Assembly (NCBI GenBank): GCA_005881825.1
Contig: VBEO01000060.1
Span: forward strand, 1-36,045
DNA: 36,045 nt
Direction: 5' to 3'
Source: Chloroflexota bacterium
GTDB lineage: Bacteria > Chloroflexota > Dormibacteria > Dormibacterales > Dormibacteraceae
Program-made: the position numbers and the translations under genes
Part shown: positions 23,551-32,857 of the stretch, piece after piece
Layout: the number at the start of each line of letters is the position of its first letter
How positions within the stretch are numbered: the stretch's first letter is position 1
The notes under the pieces: model-generated
What the model was told of the DNA's origin: nothing
The model's database searches: none
Seen by the model: only the letters and a program-made list of their open reading frames with translations

Positions 23551-24485
23551 CCGGCCTCCTCGTCCTCCTCGACCAGCCGCAGCTGCCCGCCGGCGCGCGC
23601 CAGGTGGAGGTGGCGCGCGAAGAACCCCGCCACCCGTTCCACGTACAGCTGTCGGTCGGCGAAATAAGCGCCGGTGTGGGGCGAGCCCTGTGCGATCCAG
23701 ATCTCGCGAGGGCCGCGATAGGCGTCGTGCAGCAGGCGCGAGTGGTGCACGCCGGTGATCTCGTCGGCGCCACCGTGGATGAAGAACAGCGGCCGCGGTT
23801 CCAGCGCCGGCAGCACCGATTCCGGTGAGCACTCCGACAGCCGCGCCCCGGTGCGCCAGCGCAGCCAGAGGCCGATCATCCAGATCAGCGGCGTGGCGGG
23901 CACGTGCAGGCGGCGGTGGATGTTCTCGCGCAGCTCGCGGCGCAGGTCGCTGAAGGGGCTGTCCAGGACCAGCGCCTCGACGCCCGGCTCGCCGGCAGCC
24001 CCGAGGAGCGAGACCACCGCGCCCATCGAGTAGCCGAGCAAGCCCAGGCGAATGCCCTTCACGCGCTTGCGTGCGAAGGCGATCGCGGCTTGCAGCTCGA
24101 GCACCTCCCGGATGCCCATGGTGACCGGCGCCCGATCGCTGCCGGGATAGCTGCGGTAGGAGTAGGTGATGACGTTGAAGCCCTTGCGCCACAGCGCCAC
24201 GCAGATGCCGAGCACGCCCGAGCGCTGGCCTTTGTGACCGCCGCTCACGATGATCGTCTGCGGCGAGCCCGGCTGTCGGAAGAACCAGGCGCCGAAGTTG
24301 ATGCCATCGGCGGTCGTGAGGTCGACGTCCTCGTAGTCGGCGCCGAACTCCCACGGCGAGAAGACGAAATCGTCGACCGCGCTCGGCGGCGCGGGCACGA
24401 ACAAACGGCGGTAGAGCAGCGCGCAGATCAGGAAGTACACGACCAGCACGGCCACCAGGAGCGCCGCTCCGATCCAGAGGAGCAT
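23547..24485 (-). CDS. Membrane-anchored alpha/beta hydrolase
   Basis: 312 residues. An N-terminal helix (about 3-28) anchors a serine hydrolase of the BEM46/ABHD-like type. The nucleophile elbow GYSMGA gives Ser153, the acid is probably Asp241 in HGGADEITG, and His270 is in SPHTG. The segment SYRSYPGSDR matches the oxyanion or pre-nucleophile strand in these proteins. The substrate is unknown; esters or acyl groups of lipids are usual. It is the last gene of a four-gene leftward cluster, 15 bases after the adenosyltransferase gene. The acidic C-terminus (EEDEEAG) ends against the zinc-finger fragment. Confidence 0.9.
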   Translation of the reverse strand: MLLWIGAALLVAVLVVYFLICALLYRRLFVPAPPSAVDDFVFSPWEFGADYEDVDLTTADGINFGAWFFRQPGSPQTIIVSGGHKGQRSGVLGICVALWRKGFNVITYSYRSYPGSDRAPVTMGIREVLELQAAIAFARKRVKGIRLGLLGYSMGAVVSLLGAAGEPGVEALVLDSPFSDLRRELRENIHRRLHVPATPLIWMIGLWLRWRTGARLSECSPESVLPALEPRPLFFIHGGADEITGVHHSRLLHDAYRGPREIWIAQGSPHTGAYFADRQLYVERVAGFFARHLHLARAGGQLRLVEEDEEAG

Positions 24486-24500
24486 GACTTGGTTTGAAGT

Positions 24501-25070
24501 CTAGAGCTTGGCCTTCGCGGGCTTGGCCGGGCGGCCGGAGTGCTGCTCCTCGTAGCGGCCGAGCACGAACAGCAGCAGCGAGAGGCGGTTCACCCAGCGC
24601 TCCGCCTCGGGGTTCTCGAGCATGCCCGCGCGCGTCATGGCGACCAGCCGGCGCTCCGCCCTGCGCACGACCGTCCGGGCCAGGTCGAGCGCCGCGGAGG
24701 CGGGAGTGGTGCCGGGAAGGATGAACCCCTCCGGCATCGGGGCCTCGGCCTCCAGGTCGCGCATGAGGAGGTCGAGCCGCCCCACGTCGGCGGCGTCCAT
24801 GACGCCGAAGGCGCCCGCCCGCGTGGGGTTCGTAGCCAGCTCGGCACCCAGCTTGTAGAGGCCGCGCTGGAGCTCCTCGCAGATCTCGCGGACGCCCGAG
24901 TGCCCGGTCAGCGCGCGCGCCAGGCCGAGCGCGCTGGAGGCCTCGTCGACGGTGCCGTAGGCCTCGATGCGGACGTCGTCCTTGGGCGCTCGGCCCCCGC
25001 CCAGCAGACCGGTGGTGCCGTCATCGCCGGAGCCCGCCAGCTCGTGCATGGCCTTGCGGCGGCCGGGCAT
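24501..25070 (-). CDS. Cob(I)alamin adenosyltransferase, PduO type
   Basis: 189 residues, standard for PduO/MMAB. It transfers the adenosyl group of ATP to cob(I)alamin to make coenzyme B12. The N-terminal ATP-binding motif GDDGTTGLLGGGRAPKDD is at about 14-31 with RIEAYGTVDEA following, and the C-terminal helical signature PGTTPASAALDLARTVVRRAERR is at about 129-151. Two possible starts (GTG/ATG near 25070, or the M at residue 8) differ little. It begins five bases after the phosphofructokinase gene. No B12-dependent mutase is visible nearby to show which enzyme it serves. Confidence 0.95.
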   Translation of the reverse strand: MPGRRKAMHELAGSGDDGTTGLLGGGRAPKDDVRIEAYGTVDEASSALGLARALTGHSGVREICEELQRGLYKLGAELATNPTRAGAFGVMDAADVGRLDLLMRDLEAEAPMPEGFILPGTTPASAALDLARTVVRRAERRLVAMTRAGMLENPEAERWVNRLSLLLFVLGRYEEQHSGRPAKPAKAKL

Positions 25071-25074
25071 TCTT

Positions 25075-26097
25075 CTAACCGAAGACCTGAGCGAGCTGGT
25101 AAAGGTCCCGCGGCACTTTGCGCTGTGCCTTGACGACTTCCGAGATCCGCACGATGGAAACGCCGCCGTTCTTGCGCACCGGGATCACCCCGCCCTTCTT
25201 GTCGAGCAGCAGGTCCGTCGCGCGAACGCCCAGGCGGGTCGCCCAGATCCGGTCGACCGGTGAAGGTGAGCCGCCGCGCTGCAGGTGGCCCAGCACCGTC
25301 ACTCGAGTCTCGAAGCCCGTCTCCGACTCGATCATCCGGCTGAGCGCGTCCCCCACCCCCCGCTGCGCGAGCTGGACGTGCCCAAAAGCATCGGTCTTGG
25401 ACTCACCGGTGGGCAGACCCTCGAACTGAACTCCTTCGGCGACCACGATGATCGAGAAATCCCGGTCTTCGCCCCGCCGCTTGTACAGGTGGGCGACGAT
25501 CTCCTCGACCTTCACCTCGAACTCCGGGATCAGGATCAGATCTGCGCCGCCAGCCAGTCCGCCCATCATGGCCACCCAGCCGGTATCGCGCCCCATCACC
25601 TCGACCACCATCACCCGGTGGTGCGCGGAAGCGGTCGTATGCAGGCGGTCGAGCGCTTCCACGACCACGCCGACGGCGGTGTCGAAGCCGATGCAGAAAT
25701 CGGTGACCGACAGGTCGTTGTCGATGGTCTTGGGCACTCCCACCACCAGCGCCCCGGCTTCGTGCATGGCGGCCGCCACCGAGAGGGTGTCGTCACCCCC
25801 GATCGCGACCAACCCCTCGACGCCGAAACGCTTCAGGTTGGCCATCACGCGCTTGACGCCGTCCGGCTCCTTGAGCGGGTTGGTGCGGGAGGTCCCGAGG
25901 ATGGTGCCGCCGAGGTGCAGGATGCCGCGTACGTCCTCCGGCGCCAGCTCGTCGATGTCGCCCTGGAGCGCACCAGCCCAGCCGTTCTGGATCCCGCTCA
26001 CCCGGTGGCCGAGCTGGAGCGCGCGGCGCGCTACGCCCCGGATGGCGGCGTTGAGTCCCGGCGCGTCGCCTCCACCGGTGAGGACCCCGATACGCAC
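25075..26097 (-). CDS. pfkA: 6-phosphofructokinase, predicted pyrophosphate-dependent
   Basis: 340 residues, group III PFK length. It phosphorylates fructose 6-phosphate at C1 for glycolysis. LTGGGDAPGLNAAIRG starts the protein, and the catalytic PKTIDNDL and the effector or substrate segment GRDTGWVA follow. Donor choice in this family is read from two positions: ATP enzymes have Gly in GGDGS and in the PGTIDND loop. This protein has Asp103 (GGDDTL) and Lys123 (PKTIDND), the combination of PPi-dependent enzymes. The start ATG lies nine bases after the HAD-GNAT gene. The call on PPi is from motifs, not assay. Confidence 0.93.
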   Translation of the reverse strand: MRIGVLTGGGDAPGLNAAIRGVARRALQLGHRVSGIQNGWAGALQGDIDELAPEDVRGILHLGGTILGTSRTNPLKEPDGVKRVMANLKRFGVEGLVAIGGDDTLSVAAAMHEAGALVVGVPKTIDNDLSVTDFCIGFDTAVGVVVEALDRLHTTASAHHRVMVVEVMGRDTGWVAMMGGLAGGADLILIPEFEVKVEEIVAHLYKRRGEDRDFSIIVVAEGVQFEGLPTGESKTDAFGHVQLAQRGVGDALSRMIESETGFETRVTVLGHLQRGGSPSPVDRIWATRLGVRATDLLLDKKGGVIPVRKNGGVSIVRISEVVKAQRKVPRDLYQLAQVFG

Positions 26098-26106
26098 CTC
26101 AAAAGG

Positions 26107-27264
26107 TTACTGATCGATCAGCTCGTAAAGCTCGGCCGGGAAGGGCCCGAAGCCGCCCTCCTTGGGCTCCGGCAGCGGTCCTGAGTGGCGGAATCCGAGC
26201 TTCTCGGCGACCCGCCGGCTGGCCGCGTTGTCGCGGCCCGCCCACAATGTAAAACGTTTTACGTACAGACGTTCGCGTGCCCACTGCAGGACGGCGCTGG
26301 CCGCCTCCGTGGCCAGGCCCGCGCCGGCGGCGTCAGATGCGATCCAGTAGCTCAGCTCGAGATCGCCGCCCAGCACAACCACCCCGGCGACTCGATTCTC
26401 GAACAGCACCGCAAACGGATAGGCCCGGCCGGCTTCCCAGGCCTCCGGTGCTGCTGCGGCCTGAGCCTGGTGCCAGGCGGCAGGCTCGTCGGTCCATGGC
26501 ATCCAGGGCAGCAGCTCTTCTCGCGAGCGGCGAGCCGCCGAGAAGATCCCCGGCCCGTGCTCGGGCCCGATCGGCTCCAGCCGCAGTCGCCGGGTGGTGG
26601 TCGGCGACCGGGAAACGGGAACCAGGCGGGCCAGGTCGGCCAGCGATATCTCGGCCAGCGACTCCGCCACCCGGCGCGCAGCCGCGAAGTCCGAGCCGGC
26701 GGTCATCACGCTGGGTACCACCAGGCAGGCGATGCCGGCCGCTGTGGCGGCAGTGACGCCATGCTCGGAGTCCTCGATCGCCACCGCCTCAGCCGCATCC
26801 ACGCCCAGGCACTGCAGCGTCGCGAGGTAGAGGCCGGGATCGGGCTTGGCCAGTGGGGCGTCTTCGCGGCAGATCACGCAGTCCCAGTCGCCCGCGATCC
26901 CCAGCCGCTGCAGGTGGCCACGCACCCATTTCCGTGACGAGCTGGAGGCGATCCCCAGCTTGAGGCCGGCGGCTCGCGCGCGCTCCCGGAGGTCGAGCAC
27001 TCCCGGCAGCACCTCGCGGTCCGCCAGCAGCTCCAGGGTTCGCCGCCGGCGCGCTTGCTCGATCGCCGTACGGTCCAGGCCGCGGCCGAGGCGGGTCTCG
27101 AGGTCGGCGTCGGGGTCGAAGGTGTCGGTCCCGATGGTCGTCTTCCAGAAGTCGAGAGGCAGCTCGTGACCGTGCTGGCGGTAGACCTCTGCGTGGGCCA
27201 GGTAGATGGGCTCCTCGGTCTCCAGGACGAGCCCGTCGAAGTCGAAGATCACAGCCCGCAGCAC
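26107..27264 (-). CDS. Fusion of HAD-like phosphatase/phosphomutase and GNAT acetyltransferase
   Basis: 385 residues from GTG 27264. Residues 1 to about 212 are a HAD-superfamily domain of the beta-phosphoglucomutase-like class. The DxD nucleophile pair is Asp8/Asp10 in IFDFDGLVLE, motif II is SSSS near 114, KPDPGLYL holds the motif III Lys, and EDSEHG is motif IV. Residues about 217-385 are a RimJ/RimL-type GNAT domain: TTRRLRLEPIGPEHG, then LSYWIASDAAGAGLATEA (acetyl-CoA loop) and AASRRVAEKLGF near the end. Each half normally occurs as a separate protein. Substrates are unknown. A 14-bp palindrome lies in its 3' part. Confidence 0.9.
   Translation of the reverse strand: MLRAVIFDFDGLVLETEEPIYLAHAEVYRQHGHELPLDFWKTTIGTDTFDPDADLETRLGRGLDRTAIEQARRRRTLELLADREVLPGVLDLRERARAAGLKLGIASSSSRKWVRGHLQRLGIAGDWDCVICREDAPLAKPDPGLYLATLQCLGVDAAEAVAIEDSEHGVTAATAAGIACLVVPSVMTAGSDFAAARRVAESLAEISLADLARLVPVSRSPTTTRRLRLEPIGPEHGPGIFSAARRSREELLPWMPWTDEPAAWHQAQAAAAPEAWEAGRAYPFAVLFENRVAGVVVLGGDLELSYWIASDAAGAGLATEAASAVLQWARERLYVKRFTLWAGRDNAASRRVAEKLGFRHSGPLPEPKEGGFGPFPAELYELIDQ
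26249..26262. promoter_or_regulatory. Perfect 14-bp AT-rich palindrome within the HAD-GNAT coding sequence
   Basis: GTAAAACGTTTTAC is a perfect palindrome, strikingly AT-rich in a gene otherwise around 70% GC. It forces rare codons AAA, CGT, TTT and ACA. The AAACGTTT centre resembles LacI-family operators. It lies about 150 bases upstream of the pfkA start, so it could regulate pfkA, the adenosyltransferase and the hydrolase. This is inference. Confidence 0.4.
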
Positions 27265-27281
27265 TCCAATATGTAGCCACG
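27265..27281. promoter_or_regulatory. 17-base divergent spacer holding a possible shared -10 element
   Basis: Only 17 bases separate the GTG of the HAD-GNAT gene (minus) from the ATG of the CoxL-like gene (plus). The spacer contains ATATGTA, whose complement TACATAT faces the other way, each about six bases from a start codon. That would fit leaderless transcripts from one bidirectional promoter. Alternatively one of the two starts is placed wrongly. Confidence 0.3.
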
Positions 27282-29492
27282 ATGCCCGGCTCGATACTCG
27301 GCAGCGCCGTCCGCCGGCGGGAGGACCCGCGCCTGGTCAGCGGGCGCGGACGCTTCGTCGACGACGTGCCGGTGCCAAGGGTCCTGCACGCCGCCTTCGC
27401 TCGCTCGCCCCATGCCCACGCCGGCATTCGGTCGATCGACAAGAGCGCCGCCGAAGGCCTGCCGGGCGTGGTCGCGATCTTCACTGCCGCCGACCTTGGA
27501 CTGCGCCCACGGCAGGCCTTCGGAATCATCTCCGAAGATTTCGCCCGCCCTCCGCTGGCTGACCGGCAGGTGCGCTTCGTGGGGGAGGCCGTCGCCGTGG
27601 CCATCGCGGAGACGCGAGAAAGCGCCGCCGACGCCGCGCTCGCGGTCGCCATCGACTATGAGGCGCGTCCTGTGCAGGTCACCCTCGAGCCGCCGGGAGT
27701 TCTGGCCTTCGAGGTCAGCGCCGGCAATCCCGAGGCGGGCGACCCATTGGAAGGGGCCCAAGTGGTAGTTCGGCAGCGGATGACCAACCAGCGCCTGGCT
27801 GCGGTTCCCCTGGAGGGAAACGCATTGCTCGCAGTCCCTGCACCGGATGGCGGATTCACGGTCTACGCCTCCACGCAAAGTCCATTTCAGGTCCGCGACG
27901 CCATCGCCGACGCTCTCGGCTTGCCCGAGGACCAGGTGCGCTGCATCGCTCCCGACGTGGGCGGCGGCTTCGGCGCCAAGATCCAGGTCGGCGCCGAGCA
28001 ATTGGTGGTGGCCGCCGTCGCCCACCGCCTGCGCCGGCCGGTGAAGTGGATCGAAACCCGCTCAGAGGGGATGCTGGCCATGAGCCAGGGCCGCGGCCAG
28101 GTCCAGGACCTGGACCTGGGCGCCCGCCGCGACGGGGTTCTGGTCGGCCTCCGGGCGCGGGTCCTGGCCGACGCTGGCGCCTACCCCGCCCAGGGCGCCT
28201 TCCTGCCGCTGTTGACCGGCCAGATGGCCGCGGGCTGCTATCGGATCCCGAGAATCGACTTTCAGTCCAGGTCCTTCGCGACCAACACCACGCCCACGGC
28301 CGCCTACCGGGGCGCCGGCCGGCCCGAGGCGGCTGCGCTGGTCGAGCGCGGGATGGACCTGCTGGCAGCGGAGCTCAACCTGGACCCGATCGAGCTGCGG
28401 CGCCGGAACCTGCTCCGACGCGAAGAATTTCCGCACACGACCGCGACCTACGCCGCTTATGACTCGGGTGACTACGCAGCGGCTCTGGACAAGGCTGTCG
28501 AGATGGCCGGCTACGACGAGCTGCGCGCGGAGCAGAAAAAGCGCCGCGCGGAGGCTGACCGGCTCCTGCTGGGGATCGGAGTCTCCTGCTACGTAGAGGT
28601 CACGGCGGCGGGCTCGCCCACCGAGTTCGCCGCGGTCGAGGTCGGGCCCGACGGCTGCATCACCGTGCGCTCCGGTACAGCCAACCACGGTCAGGGCCAC
28701 GAAACCGCCTTTGCCATGCTGGCCGCCGATCGGTTGGGCGTCGACCTGGAGCGCGTGCGCGTGATCGAGGGCGACACCGGCGAGGTGGCCCGCGGCGACG
28801 GCACGCAGGCCTCGCGCTCGCTGCAGCTGGGCGGCAGCGCCGTGCGCGAGGCCTGCGACGTCCTGATCGAGAAGGCGCGCGCCCTGGCCGCCGCACGGCT
28901 CGAGGCGGCGCCTGAGGACCTCGAGCTGGCGGATGGCGCCTGGCGGGTGCGCGGGGTGCCCGCGCGCACGCTGACCTGGGCCGAGCTGGCCACCGCCGAG
29001 CCGGACCTGCGGGCCGAAGCCGACTCCTTCGGCGAGCCGACCTATCCCTTCGGCTGCCACATCGCGGTGGTGGAGGTCGACTCCGAGACAGGTCACGTGC
29101 GGCTGGTCCGGCACGTGGCCGTGGACGATTGCGGGACCATCCTCAATCCGCTCCTGGTCGAGGGACAGGTCCAGGGCGGCATCGCGCAAGGGGTGGCGCA
29201 GGCCCTCTTCGAGGAAGTGATCTATGACGACGACGGCAACCCGCGGACGGCCAGCCTCCTCGACTACTCCGTACCCACGGCCAACGAACTGCCCAACTTC
29301 GATCTCGCGCACACGGTGACGCCGACCCCCAACAACCCTCTCGGCGCCAAGGGCGTAGGCGAGTCGGGCACCATTGGCTCGACCCCGGCAGTGTGGAATG
29401 CGGTCATCGACGCCCTCTCGCACCGCGGCATCCGGCACCTCGACATGCCCCTGACCCCCGACCGGGTTTGGGCGGCGCTCAACCGTTCATGA
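27282..29492 (+). CDS. Xanthine-oxidase family molybdenum subunit, form II CoxL-like
   Basis: 736 residues, the full molybdenum-cofactor large subunit. The N-terminal hammerhead domain (residues 1-130) is followed by GGGFGAK at 227-233, the active-site loop AYRGAGR at 341-347, GSGQGxxT-like TANHGQGHET near 468-477 and the catalytic-glutamate motif GVGESG near 691-696 (Glu694). The loop AYRGAGR marks form II; form I CO dehydrogenases have AYRCSFR, so CO oxidation is unlikely or unproven. The usual FAD subunit (CoxM) and iron-sulfur subunit (CoxS) genes do not flank it, so any electron partners are encoded elsewhere. The stop overlaps the next start as ATGA. Confidence 0.93.
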   Translation: MPGSILGSAVRRREDPRLVSGRGRFVDDVPVPRVLHAAFARSPHAHAGIRSIDKSAAEGLPGVVAIFTAADLGLRPRQAFGIISEDFARPPLADRQVRFVGEAVAVAIAETRESAADAALAVAIDYEARPVQVTLEPPGVLAFEVSAGNPEAGDPLEGAQVVVRQRMTNQRLAAVPLEGNALLAVPAPDGGFTVYASTQSPFQVRDAIADALGLPEDQVRCIAPDVGGGFGAKIQVGAEQLVVAAVAHRLRRPVKWIETRSEGMLAMSQGRGQVQDLDLGARRDGVLVGLRARVLADAGAYPAQGAFLPLLTGQMAAGCYRIPRIDFQSRSFATNTTPTAAYRGAGRPEAAALVERGMDLLAAELNLDPIELRRRNLLRREEFPHTTATYAAYDSGDYAAALDKAVEMAGYDELRAEQKKRRAEADRLLLGIGVSCYVEVTAAGSPTEFAAVEVGPDGCITVRSGTANHGQGHETAFAMLAADRLGVDLERVRVIEGDTGEVARGDGTQASRSLQLGGSAVREACDVLIEKARALAAARLEAAPEDLELADGAWRVRGVPARTLTWAELATAEPDLRAEADSFGEPTYPFGCHIAVVEVDSETGHVRLVRHVAVDDCGTILNPLLVEGQVQGGIAQGVAQALFEEVIYDDDGNPRTASLLDYSVPTANELPNFDLAHTVTPTPNNPLGAKGVGESGTIGSTPAVWNAVIDALSHRGIRHLDMPLTPDRVWAALNRS

Positions 29493-30307
29493 GCATCGTC
29501 TTCGCGGCCATCGCGCCGCATGGCGGCATCGCCGTGCCGGAGGCGGTGGCGCCGGAGAAGCTGGCTGCTGCAACCGCGCGGGGCATGGCCGAGCTGGGCC
29601 GGCGGGCCCAGGCAGCCGGACCGGAAACCGCGTTGGTGCTCACCCCGCATGGCGCGCACGTCGAAGGGCACCTGGCCGTGGTCACGGCCAGCCGCACCGC
29701 CGGCAGATTGGAGAACGCGCGCGAGCCGGTCCACCTGGACCTCGCCTGCGACCGGGAGCTGGCGGCGGCCGCCCTCGCCGAACTGAAGGCGGCCGGGCTG
29801 CCCAGTCTGGGGATCAGCTTCGGCGGCCATGGCGAGCCCGCGGATGTGATGCCCATGGACTGGGCGGTGCTGATCCCGCTGTGGTTCATGGGCGGCCGCT
29901 GGGATCCGCCGGTCCAGGTGGTGACGGTGAGCCCGGCGCGTGACCTCCCGGCCCAGGCCCACGTCGAAGCTGGAAGCGCCCTGCGCCGAGCGTGCGAGCG
30001 CCTGGACCGCCAGGTCGCGGTGATCGCGAGCGCCGACCACGGCCACGCCCACAGCGCGGACGGTCCTTACGGCTTCGATCCAGCCGCCCGCGAGTACGAC
30101 GAAGCGGTGCGCGAGATCGTGACCGGCGGCCAGCTGGAGCGCCTGCTCCAGCTCGATCCGGCCTTGGTGGCAGCCGCGCGGGCAGACAGCTGGTGGCAGA
30201 TGCTGATGCTGCATGGGGTGCTCGGGAAGGCCGCGCGGGCCGACCTGGTCTCGTACGAGGCGCCCACCTATTTCGGGATGCTCTGCGCCACCTTAGAGGT
30301 GGCGTAA
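29489..30307 (+). CDS. LigB-like class III extradiol dioxygenase family protein
   Basis: 272 residues from ATG 29489, which overlaps the CoxL-like stop; a GTG-started extension upstream is rejected. Conserved His residues in APHGG (about 9-11) and TPHGAHVEGH, plus SADHGHAH and the family's GPYGFDPAAREYD stretch, match LigB/MEMO-type metal-binding proteins. True members cleave catecholic rings using Fe(II). Many family members have unknown activities. Translational coupling to a molybdenum hydroxylase-like gene suggests a common aromatic or heterocyclic substrate pathway, but this is inference. Cytoplasmic, with no signal sequence. Confidence 0.85.
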   Translation: MSIVFAAIAPHGGIAVPEAVAPEKLAAATARGMAELGRRAQAAGPETALVLTPHGAHVEGHLAVVTASRTAGRLENAREPVHLDLACDRELAAAALAELKAAGLPSLGISFGGHGEPADVMPMDWAVLIPLWFMGGRWDPPVQVVTVSPARDLPAQAHVEAGSALRRACERLDRQVAVIASADHGHAHSADGPYGFDPAAREYDEAVREIVTGGQLERLLQLDPALVAAARADSWWQMLMLHGVLGKAARADLVSYEAPTYFGMLCATLEVA

Positions 30308-30338
30308 CCCTTACCCGGCCTGGCGGGGTTGCACAGGC

Positions 30339-31838
30339 ATGTCGGATTCGGTGGGCCAGCTCTCGGCGGATGGCCGCTGGCGCTGGGACGGCGTGCGCTG
30401 GGTCCCGGCCGGTGTGCGCTGGGACGCCGAGCTGCCGGCCTTCCTGCGCATCAGAACGCGCTCGACCGCCGGCGGGCGGGCCCTTGCGGCGATGCTGGTG
30501 GTCGGGCTGCTGGCCGATCAGGCGCTGCGCAGCTCGGGCATCGGCCTGGCAGCCTCCCTGGCGCTGGCCTTCAGCGCCGGCTTGCTGGTGGCAATCACAC
30601 CCGTCGACCGCCTGCAGCCGCGCTTGCTGGCCGCGGCGGCGGTCTTCTTCGCTGGCTGGCTGAGTCTGCGCGCCAGTCCCTGGCTGGTCTGGCCTGACCT
30701 GGCAGCCTGCGTGCTGCTGCTGGGCACCGCCGCTTCCCTGTCGGCCGGTGGTTCGCTGTTCGACCTCGGGCTCGCCGAGGCGGGCGCGCGGCTGCTGCAC
30801 GGCGTGCTGCAGGCCGGCGCCGGGTTCCTCTATGCGGCACCACCCTTGGCCCACGCCGGGCGGCGCAGCCGGAGGCTGCTGCCGGTCGCCCGCGGGCTGC
30901 TGATCGCGCTGCCGATCGGAGTCCTGCTCGCGGCCCTGCTGGCCGGCGCAGACCCGATCTTCGCGTCCTTCTTCCAGCTCAACTTCGACCTGGGCAGTTT
31001 GGCGCTGGACGTCTTCTTGGTCCTGGCCGGCGCATTGTGGATGGCCGGGGTGCTGCGGCTGGCGGCGTCGGTCCCGGTGGACCGCGTCGAGCCGCCGGCC
31101 TGGCGGCTGGGCCTGGTCGAGGGCCTGACCGTGCTGGCGGTGCTCGACCTGGTCTTCGCCGGCTTCGCGCTGGCGCAGGCGGTCGCGGTCACCACCACGA
31201 ATTACGCGGAGTACGCGCGCAGCGGCTTCTTCGAGCTGCTCTGGGCGAGCGGCATCACGTTGCTGGTCCTCGCGCTCTTCAGCCGGATCACCGCGTTTCA
31301 CAGAAGGCGGGCCCGTCGCGCCTTCATCGCACTGGCCGAGCTGGGCATCGTCCTGACGCTGCTCGTGGTGGTGGTGGCCTTCCGCCGCCTCAGCCTCTAC
31401 GAGGCGGCGTACGGCTTCACCATGCTGCGGCTCTACAGCCAGGCCTTCGCGGTACTCATCGGCATCGTCTTTCTGTTCCTGGCCGCGGAAGTGGCGGGCG
31501 CTGGGCGCGGACGCCGCTGGTTCGCAGGCGCGGCCGCGGTCGCGGCCCTGGTCTGCCTGGCCGGCCTCAACCTCGCGAATCCCGAGACGCTGGTAGTCAA
31601 CTGGAATCTGGATCGGGCGGCCACCAGCGGGAAGCTGGACGTCGACTACCTGGCCGGGTTGTCCGCGGACTCCCGCCCCGACCTCCTGGCCGGCCGGGGT
31701 CGTGTTGCGCCCGGCTTACAAGCCCAGATCACCCAGGCGGTGTGCGGGCAGCCTCCCGGAGCGCCCAGAGGATGGCAGGACTGGAACCTCGCCCTCTCCG
31801 GCGCCGCTGCCGCAGGAATCGCATCTTGCTCTCGTTGA
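30339..31838 (+). CDS. DUF4173/DUF4153-type polytopic membrane protein
   Basis: 499 residues with about ten hydrophobic helices. A short cytoplasmic N-terminus has the DGRWRWDGVRWVP motif seen in actinobacterial-style DUF2510-like tags. The central TTTNYAEYARSGFFELLWAS and FRRLSLYEAAYGFTMLRLYSQAF segments are the recognisable DUF4173 core, and the tail NWNLDRA..GKLDVDYLAGLSADSRPDL is also family-typical. The function is unknown. The gene starts 31 bases after the LigB-like gene, and GC content and codon use match the neighbourhood. The last 40 residues (from CGQPPGAPRG) are less conserved in style. Confident as a gene, unsure as to role. Confidence 0.88.
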   Translation: MSDSVGQLSADGRWRWDGVRWVPAGVRWDAELPAFLRIRTRSTAGGRALAAMLVVGLLADQALRSSGIGLAASLALAFSAGLLVAITPVDRLQPRLLAAAAVFFAGWLSLRASPWLVWPDLAACVLLLGTAASLSAGGSLFDLGLAEAGARLLHGVLQAGAGFLYAAPPLAHAGRRSRRLLPVARGLLIALPIGVLLAALLAGADPIFASFFQLNFDLGSLALDVFLVLAGALWMAGVLRLAASVPVDRVEPPAWRLGLVEGLTVLAVLDLVFAGFALAQAVAVTTTNYAEYARSGFFELLWASGITLLVLALFSRITAFHRRRARRAFIALAELGIVLTLLVVVVAFRRLSLYEAAYGFTMLRLYSQAFAVLIGIVFLFLAAEVAGAGRGRRWFAGAAAVAALVCLAGLNLANPETLVVNWNLDRAATSGKLDVDYLAGLSADSRPDLLAGRGRVAPGLQAQITQAVCGQPPGAPRGWQDWNLALSGAAAAGIASCSR

Positions 31839-31853
31839 TGCGACCGGAGGGAG

Positions 31854-32852
<999 letters not shown>

Positions 32853-32857
32853 CGCCT

